From assembly GCA_028622995.1 (NCBI GenBank), contig JAJQJQ010000010.1, positions 2,108,001-2,172,000 on the forward strand: a stretch of 64,000 nucleotides of DNA. The letters run 5' to 3'. Within the stretch, counting starts at the first letter, position 1; the number at the start of each line of letters is the position of its first letter. This DNA is from Panagrolaimus kolymaensis. Taxonomy: Eukaryota > Nematoda > Chromadorea > Rhabditida > Panagrolaimidae. The translations under genes were made by a program, and so were the position numbers. Shown piece after piece: positions 46,085-58,103 of the stretch. The notes below the pieces were generated by a model. The model saw only the letters and a program-made list of their open reading frames with translations. It did no database searches and had not been told where the DNA came from.

Positions 46085-49000
46085 ATGGGCGTAAGAGAAT
46101 TTTCTGTGAGCACTCAGGTTTGTTTTATTTCGTTCATTTTTTTTTGTTGATCTAATAATAAAAATGTTTAATGAAATTCAGGAGTTTTTTGATTTTTGTC
46201 GTTCGGGTAATATTGATAAAGCCACTCAATGGATTCATAATAAAACTAAAAAATCTAAATTAAAGTAAGCTTATTTTAAGAAATATTTATTGATTAAAAA
46301 ATTTGGTTTTTTAAGTTTCCTACGTCCCACAACTCCTAATGTTGGTTGGCTTTCAAATTTGCGTGATCCTGCCACCGCTTATACCGCCCTTCATTTAGCT
46401 GCTCTTAATGGTCATTTTAATGTAACTAAACTTCTCCTCGAACATGATGACCACCTTCCAACAGCTAAAGATCGAAGAGGCTGTTTACCCATTCATCTTG
46501 CTGCATGGAATGGACATTGTGCAGTTGTACAAGTAATAAATTAATTTTAATTAAAATAAAAAAGATAACTTTAAAATTTATAGTATTTACTTGAAATCGA
46601 TGCAACAATAGTTGATGATGTAAATAATGCTAAAGAAAGCCCTCTCCATCTTGCTGCTCAACATGGACATGGCAAAGTTGTTGCTATACTTTTACAGGTA
46701 AAGAAAAAACTTATAAAAATAAAAAACAAACCGCATTCCTTTAATTAGAAAATAATAGAAATAACTGGTTTTTTCATTTAGAAACATGCGAATGCTCGAC
46801 TTCGTAATGCACGGTTCGAGACTGCATTAGACATTGCAGCCCGAACAGGTAAAGAAAATGTTTGTCGATTACTCATTTGTCATTGTCCTGAGCTTGCACT
46901 TCAAGTAAGGAAATTTTAAATTGAAATTGAAATTGAAAAATAATGAAATTTAAGAGTGCAGCTGAATGTTCTCGAGCCGATAATAAAACCATTTCTCAAC
47001 ATGTTGTTTATCCCCTTCATGTTGCCGCAAGACATGGCCATATTGAATGTTTACGAGTTTTATGTGAATCGGGCTTTGATGTTAATTATGTCACCGAGGA
47101 AGGCACAGCTTTGCATGTGGCAGCATTATTTGGTCAAGTGGAAGCAGTAAAATTATTACTTACAAATAATATCGATGTTTTTGTGAAAGATTCTCAAGGC
47201 AAAACTGTTCTTGAAAAACTTGAAGAACACGAAAACCAAAAAGCTACAGATATTACTCAAATAATTCAAAGTCGAGAAGGTTGGTCAGAATGTAGAAAAA
47301 TTATTGAAGAATATCTTAAAAATAAATTCAATACCCATGAAAATGTTACAACTCCGACCATGGATGAAAAAGACATAATTTGGCGGATATTACCTGGAAA
47401 TAGTTTAGCCTCTTCTAATAATAATGGTGTGCCAAGAAATGTTCATCGAACTTCCACTGGAACAACTGTTAGCAGCAATAATGGAATTTATTATCCACCT
47501 TCAATGACAGTTGATTATGTTATGGACAACGATGAACAACATAACATTGAACCAAGCAATAGCAATCATGTATCAACTTTAAGTTTAACCTCATCTAATC
47601 ACCAATCGGATTTAAACACATCAATATCAATTAATGAATCGTCGACGGGTGACAATGCAAGTGCTTGTTCAATTTCACCATCGATTGCATCCACATCCTC
47701 TCATTCAAGAATTATGCATAAATTTCCTGTAACTTCCCCAAATGCTAAAACAAGACATGCAAATGCTCGTAGATTTGGTAATCCTGTTTTAATAAATGGT
47801 GTGGAACCTAAAATGATGCCGCAAACTAATGCTTTAGCCCCCGATCATTCATGTAATTATCAACCGCCACCTCCACAATATGATACATGGCAAAAGAAAC
47901 AACATTCCCATGAAAGTGTGAATTCGGTACTTCCAAATAATATTTATCGAAATGTTCCTCAACCATATGATAATGCACCATTTGGAGCTCATAGAAAATG
48001 GGAACATTGTTGTCAAAATCATTCCAATTTTTCTTCTCATGGACATAATTCCGTTAAAAATACAAAAAGTATTGGTAGTGGCACTGTAGGAATTTCAAAT
48101 GGTAGAAATTTAGCTAGTAATCAACAATTTGTCGTTCGAGATGATGGTACACAAACTATTCCTGCTGGTAATAAACTTAGAATTTTTCTCAATTCAATGT
48201 TAATTTTATTTTTTTTTTAGTAAAATATGCTTTACCTAAACGTCCAACAATTCTTAATGAAATATTTAAAAAACCAATATTAGAACGTTCAGAAAAATTG
48301 TCATCACCTCCCAGAATCCCACCAAAACCTACAATAAAAGATTCAAAAAGTACTGATTTTAGTATAATGGAAAAGCGAGGACCTAGTCGAACATCGAATG
48401 TCACCTTTGCTTCTTCTACTTTAGATCGATGTAAGTTTTTTATTTTATTGTGTTTTTTTAAAGAAAAAAGTGAATCATTTCGTTTTTCTTTTCCATTTCA
48501 GCAGCAACACCCGATCAAAATCGTACACAACAACAACAATTTAATACTAAAGCACCATTAGCTTTACCAGAAGAACTTGGCGGTTCTACGTGTACAAGCA
48601 TAATGTCAATGTCACCCGAACGTGTGCTAAATCCTATTGATGAAAGGCTTCGACGATCTATGACAACAACATCCGAAGATCGAACATTGGTATCAATGCA
48701 TGAAGAATTTTCTCCAGTGCGTTTTCAAACTTTTTTTAAAAAAGCAAAGCAATTTTTAAATTTAATCTTCTTTTTTAGAACGAAGAACAGCTGAGATCCG
48801 AACACAGCTCATCTTCAACAACCCAATCAAAAATTTCACCATCTGCCGCTGGTGGAGTCATAAACTCACCGGAATCGATCGGTTTGTTTCTTATCTAAAA
48901 TATTTTTTCTTTCACTTTGAACTCTCTTTTTTTCTTTTTAAGTGTCAAGCGAGCACACAGCTGAATCATCTTGTTCCCTCCCACAAATATCACAAATATC

Positions 49001-50732
49001 ATCTTCCTCTGTTTCACTTTCACAAACTGGCATTTCAGAAATTGGTGATAAAAGGTTTTGTCTCACTTAAATTTAAATTTTATTAACCTTTTAATTTATT
49101 TATGTTTAGTGAATCATCAAATATTATTGTTTCAATGCGAGCTAATCGAGGTAAACAAAGGCAACCTTCAAATTCAACCACGGGAACTTCCTCAAGCACA
49201 ACAGCTAGATCTCCATCAACCACAGCGGCTGATATTGATCAATTGGAAGAATGGAAAAAGATTGAAGATATTTTAAATGCCATTCGACGTGATTCATTAT
49301 TTGCGGATACAAATAATTCTTCTTCGCAAGTAGCTGTTTCAGTGAAAAATAGAAAATCGCAAGCATTAACATTGCAGCTGTCATCTGTAAATTTGCCAAC
49401 CACATCCCCAAATAGTGCAAGGCAGTCAGCTGCATTTTTTTATCCTAGCGAACCAGAAGATTTGAAAGACGCTGCAAATCGAAATCGTAATACTGTGATT
49501 ATGGGTAATAATGTAAAGATGACTCCTGGTAATGAAATTATGGAATGGTTGCATATTCAAGTTGGATTACCTGTAGCTCGTTCAATTGAAATTTCTGCTA
49601 TTTTGGAAAGAAATGGTTTTGATTTAGTTAAATTTATGAAATCAACTTTATCCAAAAAGCTTATGTCTGATATGGGAATTGATAAATCAATTCAACATCA
49701 AATTTTATTATATCTTGACAACCAAAGAGAAAACTCCATTCCTCGAATCAACCAATTTGAATATTCTTCAGATTGGTTGGGTTCCCTTCAACTCATTGAT
49801 TATCTTGGGCTATTTGCTAAACAAAAATTAACACTTACAAAAGCAGTTAGAGCCTCAAATTTAACGAAATCAGATTTGCGAGTATGGTTTTATTTAATTT
49901 ATGCAAATCTCTTTTAAATTTATACTCTCTATTTTTAGCGGATGGGAATTGATTTAATTGGACATTTAGAACGTATTCAACAATCATTAATAAATGTTCC
50001 ATCAACAAATGACCACCAAATGGATTTATCTTCTTTATCTTCATTACCTCAAGATTCAATGAAAAGCACAAGCACCATAAATACAGAATCAACGCCCATG
50101 AGAGAATCAAGTGATGACACGATTGATAATTCAGCAAAATGGGAAGAAAAAACAACAATGTTATTGCAAAAATGTGCTTCATATTCTGCTCATTATCTTG
50201 GTTCAGCAGAAATTTCAAATGTTGAAGGTGCAGAAGATTGTAGGCGAGCAATGAATACATTAAAAGTAAGGCTTTATTGATAGAATAATTTCGAAAATAC
50301 ATAGAAAAAAACTTTCAGAGCCGTATCCGTCAAATAGCAAAGGTACCTCAAGTTTTATTAGAAATTTCTGTAGGAGGTGTAAATGTTTTGGATTCATCCA
50401 CAAATGTAAGAAATTAAAAATTTTTAAATAGATCCAAGCAAAAAAATTCTTTCCTTTTTTCAGCGGCTTACTGTTCAACATGAAATTAATCGAATCCAAG
50501 TTGTATGTCAGGATGAATTAGACCTCAATTGTTTTGCATACATTTTTCAAGATGGTGATAAAAACTTTTGTCATGTTTATTGCGTTCTCACAGCTGTGAG
50601 TTATTTTCAGCCTATTTTTGACTTATTAAATCAAAATTATTTTTATAGGAAATGGCTCGCGATATTATTATGACCCTCGGACATGCTTTCAATCTTGCCT
50701 ATAATTTGGCTCTCGGCAATACGGGTACTTAA
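46085..50732 (+). CDS. ANKS1: ANKS1-type adaptor: ankyrin repeats, two SAM domains, PTB
   Basis: Cytoplasmic scaffold that in other animals binds receptor tyrosine kinases (Eph, EGFR) and tunes their trafficking. Fifteen exons in phase: 46085-46117, 46182-46264, 46316-46532, 46584-46697, 46782-46904, 46955-48167, 48221-48430, 48502-48716, 48779-48881, 48943-49054, 49110-49881, 49939-50265, 50319-50405, 50464-50595, 50649-50732 (1274 aa). The N-terminus MGVREFSVSTQEFFDFCRSG matches the family start. Ankyrin repeats fill about residues 45-280 (YTALHLAALNGH, LPIHLAAWNGH, SPLHLAAQHGHGKVV, YPLHVAARHGH, TALHVAALFGQ). A long Ser/Asn-rich linker follows. SAM1 is at about 950-1013 (MEWLHIQVGLPVARSIEI), SAM2 at about 1029-1085 (SDWLGSLQLIDYLGLF ... 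MGIDLIGHLERI), and the PTB at about 1133-1274 (YSAHYLGSAEI ... NCFAYIFQDGD ... CHVYCVLTA), ending near the stop. The domain order is diagnostic. Human ANKS1A is about 1134 aa. Confidence 0.93.
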
Positions 50733-52522
50733 AAGAAGCCAATGTGCTTCTTTAATATAAAGAAAAAATTCAATACTTATTTTGTTAAAAAATTAAATAA
50801 ATACTTAATTGTTGCTATAAAATAAATACTAAAATAAAATTATTTTTCAAACCTAATTTTTCAAAAAAAGGAAAGAAAAACCACTAAATTAAAAGGGCAA
50901 CAGCACCTTTTCTTTTAAAGGCAAGCGACTCCAATGGAAGAAAAAATGGCAATGAAAAAAATGTAATAGAAGAAGCAGAGCATCAGAGCCATTGGCTCGA
51001 GAAGAAGCCATGAAAAAAAAGTAAAAAAAAGCTATTTTAAATTTGGTAAACAACATGCCAATATTTTTTTTCTTCATGTGCTTTTTTTCTTCGATTTTTT
51101 TCCTTTTTTTGTTGTTCGTTCATCCTTTTCTTCTTTTTCTTCTTTGAGAGTTACTGCATGCGACTACTGGCTTCAACATAACCTTTTTAGGAATAAAAAA
51201 AATGCTAGCTTAAAAATGAAAAAATTCGGATTGAGAAAACTCCTATTTCATACTTACATAGGCCAGTTTTTTTGAGGTTTTTAAAGCTAGTTGGAAAAAA
51301 ATGGCTTAAAAAATAACGATTTTTTTGTTTTTTTTTCGTGCGCTATGAATCACTGTTTTTTTGTTATTGACTAGCTAAAAAAAGAAGCCATAGATTTTTT
51401 ATTTCTGATATTTTGCGGCTTTTTATTTTTAGATTAAAGACATTTTAGTTTATTTTTTTATGTATAATTTTAATTATTTTAATAGTTTTCGATTAACCAT
51501 TTGTAAAATCAATTTGTCAAATTGGTTTTGAAAATGTTAAATTGACATTAGACTGAATTAACTGACTCTCACTACTAACCCAAGGTCACAAATGCTTGAT
51601 TGCAAAAAAAAAATGCGATGCGAGATGCGCAGTGAATGAAAAGGACAATCATTCAAGAGAAGTTTTATATCGATCTCAATTTGTTTCTTCTTCTAATGTT
51701 AGAGACGCATGCAAGTTAATCATCATTACAAATTAGCAGGAAGGAAATTTTTAATTTAAAAATCAAACAAAAAAACAAGCTTGCTTGCTTACAGAAGAAA
51801 TAAAACATAATCGCTGGTTTTTTTGTTGTTCGCTTTTTGGTTTTTATTTTTTCTTCTTTTTTTTCAACACAGCAACAACATAAATTTCAACACTCGTTTT
51901 ACTAAATAAAAATTCAATTCTTTATGTCTGCCGTCCTTTTTTCTTCTTTCCATCTGATCGTTCCAATCATGTTTTTTTGTGACGGTTGTTGCCTAAGCCT
52001 TTATTTCACGTTTAGTTGGTTTGTCGCGCATTATTTGCAACTGAGCCACTGCCTGTGTTGTTGTTTGTCCGTTCTAATATTATTTCCTCTCTTTCCTTCC
52101 TCTTTACATACGATCGCTCTTACTCTCTTTCTCTCTCTTTCTTTTTTTACAAATCATAACGCCGCTGGCTGCCCAATTTTTTTGAATTCGCGCGCAACCA
52201 TTTATTTTCCCCTCGTGTAATCCATAGTTTTTCGGTCTTCGTTCTTTGACTTCGATTTTGGGTGTCTATGACTAGGGAACAAAGATAGGAATTGCGAATA
52301 AACGCCATTTTTAATGCTTCACCCAAACTTGCATTTAGTATTGATACATCTTCCTTCTGTGATGGGAGTGTGGCCAAAAAGCTTGATATTTATCATAACA
52401 ATATTCTATTAATGACGCGTGTCAATGCGTGTTTCCTTTTTCTATAGCTATTGTTTAGTCATTTATTCATTTTTAAATTGATTTTTTTTTGTAGCACCGC
52501 TTCTCAATCAACAATAATAACA
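50733..52522. other. Intergenic, promoter and 5' UTR of the V-ATPase gene
   Basis: About 1.8 kb with no supportable gene. The region is pyrimidine-rich from about 51850 to 52140. A TTTTTTTGTAG acceptor ending at 52494 lies 28 bp before the V-ATPase ATG and marks a 5' UTR intron or a trans-splice site. Confidence 0.5.
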
Positions 52523-53066
52523 ATGTCTTACGATTTACAAGCCGCCGAATCAGCTGCTTATGCACCCTTCTTCGGATATGCCGGAGCTGCATCCGCCCAA
52601 ATTTTCACAGTTTTTGGTGCTGCTTATGGTACAGCCAAATCTGCAGTAGGTATTTGCTCAATGGGTGTTATGCGTCCTGAACTTATTATGAAATCAGTCA
52701 TTCCCGTAATTATGGCTGGTATCATTGGTATTTACGGCCTTGTCGTAGCTATGGTTTTGAAAGGTAAAGTCACTTCTGCTAGTAATGGATATACTCTCGA
52801 AAAAGGATTTGCACATTTGGCTGCTGGCCTTACTTGTGGACTTTGCGGTTTGGGTGCTGGTTATGCTATTGGTATTGTTGGGGATGCTGGAGTTCGAGGC
52901 ACGGCTCAACAACCCAGACTTTTCGTCGGTATGATCCTTATTCTTATTTTCTCTGAGGTAAGAAGAATATATTCTCCATTTTAAAATAACAAAAACTTAT
53001 CAATTAATTTTATAGGTATTGGGTCTTTATGGTATGATTGTTGCTTTGATCCTTGGAACTTCATAA
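52523..53066 (+). CDS. vha-2/vha-3: V-ATPase proteolipid c subunit (V0 rotor)
   Basis: Sixteen-kDa proteolipid forming the proton-carrying ring of the vacuolar ATPase in lysosomes and other acidic membranes. Two exons in phase: 52523-52957 and 53016-53066, giving 161 aa, the usual length for the worm proteins. Four membrane spans are seen: [20 protein letters not shown], then the conserved [30 protein letters not shown], then [28 protein letters not shown], and the last span [13 protein letters not shown] continuing [16 protein letters not shown]. Glu145, the last codon of exon 1, sits where the essential proton-binding Glu of TM4 is. It is more GC-rich in codon choice than its neighbours, as expected of a strongly expressed gene. 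AATAAA near 53172. Confidence 0.97.
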
Positions 53067-54057
53067 ACATTTTTCCCTTTATCATTTCAAAAAATTAAGG
53101 CACCTCTATTGTGTATTTTCCTCTTTTCCTACTTTTTTCTATGCTTCACACAAAGCAGCCTTTATTTAAAAAATAAAAACTTAAAAAAGCGAATATGGCG
53201 TTTCTCATCCGTCGTAAATTTTTCTTTATTTAATTACTATTTTTTATTATAACAAAAACTATATAAAAATTACTCTTAATAGGTTTTATCTATTATTTTT
53301 CTTGCTCTTGCTTTCCACTTCTTTCTGTATTAATATAATTTTTATATTTTGCGTTGTGACACATGATTTCTTGTTTATTTTTTTAGCATAATAATTTTAT
53401 TTTTGTTGGTTGTGCTGCTGGTCGAAAATATATATAAATAAAAATTTTTTAAAATATATAATTAAATAGATACATAAGAGATGATCACTCCTACAGTATC
53501 TTTATGGCAAGAGTGATGATAATAAAAAAGCAAAGTAAACAAAAGATGATTTTATCGCCGCTATTCGTCATCGAAATGGTGATAAGCCCTTTCTGCGGCA
53601 TTGTTTTTGTATATCAACGCTTTTTATATATGCACTCTTATGACGAAATGGTGAAACTCTTTTTTATGCAAAAATTCTAAAGCATATTTGTTTGTATATG
53701 GATAAGGTGAAGGCGATCAAGCTTCTCATTCGATTCATCAATTCTTAATCTATTGCCAGATTCATTCAACTAATAAAAAATTATCAAATTCCAACCCTTC
53801 CAAAAATGATACACCTTAATTATGGCACTTTAGTTATCGCCCGAATATTTAGTAATTTTTAGGGTTTTATTTATTTAAATTTTAACCAAATCAAACTATT
53901 TGTTTTTATCCCTCTGATTGTTTAGGGCGATCGATATTGTCTTTTTTTGTACATACGTGTTTTATTATTTGGCCAATATTGTGTTAGTAACGAATAGTTT
54001 ATTTATTTTTTTTTTAATTTCAGAGAGAACTTTATCAACTTTTCGACAAGCTAAGAA
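53067..54057. other. Intergenic, no gene seen
   Basis: About 1 kb between the V-ATPase subunit and the DDX19 helicase, same strand. Acceptor-like TTTTTAATTTCAG just before 54024 may be the spliced-leader site of the helicase. AT-rich, with no other signal. Confidence 0.5.
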
Positions 54058-55815
54058 ATGGCTCAACAAGGAGCTGTGGTAAACATTTATTTTTTTTTTA
54101 TTTTAAAATTTTCCTTAATTTATCTTTAGAAAAATGGTCAATATTTCAATGAAGGAAATGAAGATACTCGTAAGTACATTGAAGACAAAAATGAGAAAAT
54201 ATATAAGAATTTTTCTTTAGCAATTCCCAAAGCAGAAGTTTCTCTTTTGAATAAGATTTTGAATAAAGAAATTAATGACATGAATGAAGATAAAATTGAG
54301 ATTCGAAAGCTTCAAGCTGATCCATCATCGCCTTTGCATTCAACCGAAACATTTGAATCACTTCGATTGTAAGAAATTTGAATTTGAGAATGGTTGATTA
54401 ATTTATATATATTTCAGAAAACCAGAATTAATTCAAGCTTGTTATGCTAAAGGTTTTCAAATTCCATCAAAGATTCAAAGCGCTTGCATTCCTCTCATTT
54501 TAAAAACTCCGTAAGCACCACTAAATTTATTTCCCTAAAGTTTAATTATGTATTATTTAGAGCCCCAGATCTTGTTGCTCAAGCTCAAAATGGAACGGGT
54601 AAAACTGCAACCTTTTTACTTTCAATCCTCCAACGTCTTGATACTTCCATTGCTGCACCACAAAGTATTATCATTGCCCCAACATTGGAATTGGCTCAAC
54701 AAATTGTAGCAGTTGCTAAAGAACTCGCTGTAAAAATGCCTGATGTTACAATTCGATGTGCAACTAAAGGAGAAATAGGTAAATCATTAATCATGGTAAT
54801 AAATAACTAAGACAATAAATAATTTTAGTTATGCCTGGTGCAACTTTCAATGAGCATATTATTATTGGTTCCCCAGGAATTGCTGAACGATGGATAGTCC
54901 AGCATCAAGCCATAGATATTTCAAAAGTTTTTTGCACAATTTTTGATGAAGCCGATGATATGCTTTTAATGCAAAATGTTCAGGATAATATTTTCCGAAT
55001 CTTAAATCATATTAAAACCAATCAACCAAATTGTCAATTGTTATTCTTCAGTGCAACTTATGACGATGATGCCATTCGTTACATGGTTGAACCTTTCGCT
55101 CCTGATGCTCAATATATTACGTAAGAATTCAATCGTTCATCGAAATTTAAAACTATTAAATTTTATTTTTAGACTTCGTCGAAAAGATCAATCCTTAAAA
55201 AATATCAAACAATGTCTAATTTTTTGTAGAACTCGCGAAGAAAAATTTAATGCAATCCTACATATTTTCTCTGCAATAAGCATAACCTCCACCATTATTT
55301 TTGCATATACCCGTTCGAGTGTCAAATGGCTCGCTGATAAACTTAAAGAACATGGAAGAGAAGTTGCAGTTTTGCATGGTGAATTACCTGCAGAAACTCG
55401 ACTTGATTATGTTCGTCGATTTGCTAATAGCGAATTTAAAGTTTTAATCACAACAAATATTGCTGCTCGTGGTCTAGATATTCCACAAGTTACCCTTGTA
55501 ATTAATTATGATCCTCCAGTTGATAGAAAGAAAGCTGAGATGGGTTCTATGGGAAATGGAGAATTAGGTTATGCCGATTATGATACATACTTACAGTAAG
55601 CTTACAAGGATTTTTAAATATTATTTATAAAATCTATTTTCAGTCGCATCGGTCGAACTGGACGTTTTGGTAAGCCTGGAATGGCAGTAAATATGGCAGA
55701 TACTCCAATTTCATTTCAATTGTTTAAAGAAATTGAAAACCATTTTCAATGTCCTATGCTTGAGCTTGATCCATTGAATTATGATCAACTTGAAGAGCTT
55801 GAAAAAGGCCGATAA
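54058..55815 (+). CDS. ddx-19: DEAD-box RNA helicase DDX19/Dbp5 (mRNA export)
   Basis: ATP-dependent helicase that remodels mRNPs at the cytoplasmic face of the nuclear pore. Eight exons in phase: 54058-54078, 54130-54169, 54221-54368, 54418-54510, 54561-54778, 54829-55120, 55173-55595, 55644-55815 (468 aa; human DDX19 478). Motifs: F-x(16)-Q region [13 protein letters not shown] (Q motif), Walker A AQNGTGKT (109-116), APTLELAQQ (Ia), DEAD (Asp213), SAT (FFSATYDD), [13 protein letters not shown] (IV), [12 protein letters not shown] (V), [10 protein letters not shown] (VI, formed across the last splice). Before the core is the family's N-terminal extension, [13 protein letters not shown]...[15 protein letters not shown]. 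The intron at 54170-54220 has good splice sites, is 51 bp and has no stop, so a retained form would also be in frame. NYDPP... after motif V is also as in DDX19. Confidence 0.94.
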
Positions 55816-56424
55816 CTTATTTATTAACTTACGGGTTAAAAAACACTATGGGGTTTATATAAAATATTTTGAAATGAAACTACTTGCTGCAATTCTTTCG
55901 TTATTTATTTATAATTATTTAAATTTGCCATTTTTTTTTGTTATTCGTTCTCTTGTTTAGCTTTTATCTAGTTGTTATTGTTATATTTTTCTGGTTTTTA
56001 AATAAAAAATTTATATTACTATAACCTTTTGCTTAACATACATAAACGAATCAACAAGGAATAGGAGTAGTTGTTAAAAGCTTTAAAAATGTATAAGTAA
56101 ATTTAGCCATGAAGCAAGAGCCTAACGTTTTAGAGAAGTATGGCGATATAAGATAGAAATTTCAAGATGACTATGTATTTTAAATCTGAATTATTAAGAT
56201 TTATGTTTTAAGAAAAAAAACTTTAAAAATGCATTTTACAACTTTGAATGTGAATGTCCAATTAAAAGGCGAAATTTCTGATAATTAATAATTTATTTAT
56301 AAATAATTCAAAAATGTAAAACCCGAAAAAATCAAAGAAATAATTTTCATTGAAAATAGTGAACAATTTGAAAGCATTCCAACAACGTTAACTAAAAACA
56401 AGTAAATCGTCTCGTCTCATATGA
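55816..56424. other. Convergent spacer, no gene seen
   Basis: About 600 bp between the 3' ends of the helicase (+) and the acidic unknown protein (-). AATAAA-type signals are present near 56000. Nothing else seen. Confidence 0.5.
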
Positions 56425-57312
56425 TTATTGAGATTGAGATGATTCATCGCCTATTCGAGGCTTCTTTGCTTGCATACTTGAATATGATTTTCGAAACTTC
56501 ATTCTCTTTGATCGTTCACGTGCTGGAGCCTATAAAACTATTATTTTGAAGTTGAAAGAATGGAAAAATCCTTACAGGTAAAATATCAGTTGACCATTGT
56601 TTAGAGGAATGTTGATTGTATTTTCGAATTAATTCACTGCTTCTAATTTTTTGCCTCATTGCCACAAAACGATAATCTAAATCAGCTGAAACTGAGCCCT
56701 TCCAAGCGTTTTTAATCCATTCATCATATTCCTTATTGGCGAGCTCAATGCGAAGTGCAGCCGCATTTTCATCAGGGTATTTTGGAGGAAAAAATGGATG
56801 TAATTCAACTTTTCGATGTCTGAAAGCCTAAAAAAATAAAATAACGCATATAAGGGAAGTACTAAATTAATATGCTTACGTCTCTTTCTTCGCGCCCCAA
56901 AGTAAATAATCGTCTAAAATCACCCGAAGAAATACCATCAAGAGGTTTATGTAAAAATTCAGAGGGTAAATCATCAGCTGAATCTGAATCATCATGATTG
57001 CTATCATCATCGGAAGAATTAATAATACTAAAATCAAAATCCGAATCGCTTTCATCTTCTTCAACAGGAAAATTTCGTTTTTTCAATGCTGATTTTTTTG
57101 GCTATAATATAAAAAAATTCAATAACTAAAATTGCATATCAAAGCTAAGTTACCATTGGCGCTAAAAATGACGATGATGGGACATTTTTGATATCTTCTT
57201 CAGCTGACATTTCGGCTTCATCATCCGTTACATCATCATTCCCATTAACAACAAAACCAAATTTATTCTTGGTTGCTTCCTTAGAAAATGATGTCCATCC
57301 ATTATCACTCAT
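56425..57312 (-). CDS. Acidic/basic nuclear-like protein, unknown
   Basis: Four exons in phase on the minus strand: 57312-57154, 57101-56880, 56827-56576, 56529-56425 (245 aa). I do not recognise it. The first half is strongly acidic (NDDVTDDEAEMSAEED; VEEDESDSDFDF; NSSDDDSNHDDSDSADD) interrupted by PKKSALKKR. The second half is a basic/hydrophobic conserved-looking region (HRKVELHPFFPPKYPDENAA, ELANKEYDEWIKNAWKGS, DYRFVAMRQKIRSSELIRKY) and a basic C-terminus (RERSKRMKFRKS, KKPR). Acidic stretches next to Lys/Arg clusters suggest a nuclear or nucleolar protein. Start is the first ATG of the frame. It diverges from the L28 gene with about 790 bp between the starts. Confidence 0.75.
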
Positions 57313-58103
57313 TATTATAACTGATAAATTGATATATGACGGGATATAAAAAAAGCTATGATAGTAAAAATTTCCGACTAAAAAGAAATGAATTTACTAA
57401 TATGACGAGATAAAACTTTCGTTGTATATTTGTAGGAAAAAAATAGCTTTAGGGATTATAAACAAATAAGACAAAAAGTGAGAATAAACAAAAATAACCA
57501 AAATAAGGTCATATAGCTTGCTTTTCAATCCCTTACAAATTATGTCGATAAAATTTTCTTGATGCTTTTTCAGAAATTTTGTACATAGGAGACAAAAAAA
57601 GGAACTATGCGTATGGGTAGTCAAATAGTTAGCAACAAAGAATAAAATAGATTTTAAAAAGTATTTAAAAATCAAGCTCACAAAGATAATTGATGGCCTG
57701 CCATTAAAAAGTGAAATAAAAACATCTGTTAAATCAAGAAAATGGGATCATAGAATGCAAGCTTTTGCAAAATAAATAAAAGAAAGGTGGTTGTATATAT
57801 TTTTAAACATTCAGAGTTATGAACTCCTAAAATTGCTAGATTCGTGGGTTAAAAGCTAAAAATATTAATCAGCGATACACTTTTAAAAGAAAAGTTTCGA
57901 TGGTGAAAAAATGAAACAAAAAATTCAAATGAAAATTTATTTTATGGCGTTTTGACACTAACAAATTGCTAAAAGCTGCAACCATAAAAAAAACTTTTTT
58001 TGTTTGATGAAGCTTTTTGGTTAGCTAAAAAACATTTTCTCTTTTTTTTGTGTTGATTTAATTGCTTTCTTTAATTACACATACTTTTTTTTCAGGAAAT
58101 GCA
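57313..58103. other. Divergent promoter region
   Basis: About 790 bp between the acidic-protein gene (-) and the mitochondrial L28 gene (+). A T-rich acceptor ends at 58095, directly before the L28 start. No gene seen. Confidence 0.5.

Noticed and set aside
46066..46117. Alternative ANKS1 start at the ATG at 46066
   Set aside because: This frame runs into a stop in exon 2 (phase mismatch); the ATG at 46085 gives the family's MG... N-terminus in phase.
49847..50302. 151-codon minus-strand frame over the ANKS1 gene
   Set aside because: Lies antisense to the SAM2/PTB exons; it is Leu/Asn-rich with no motif.
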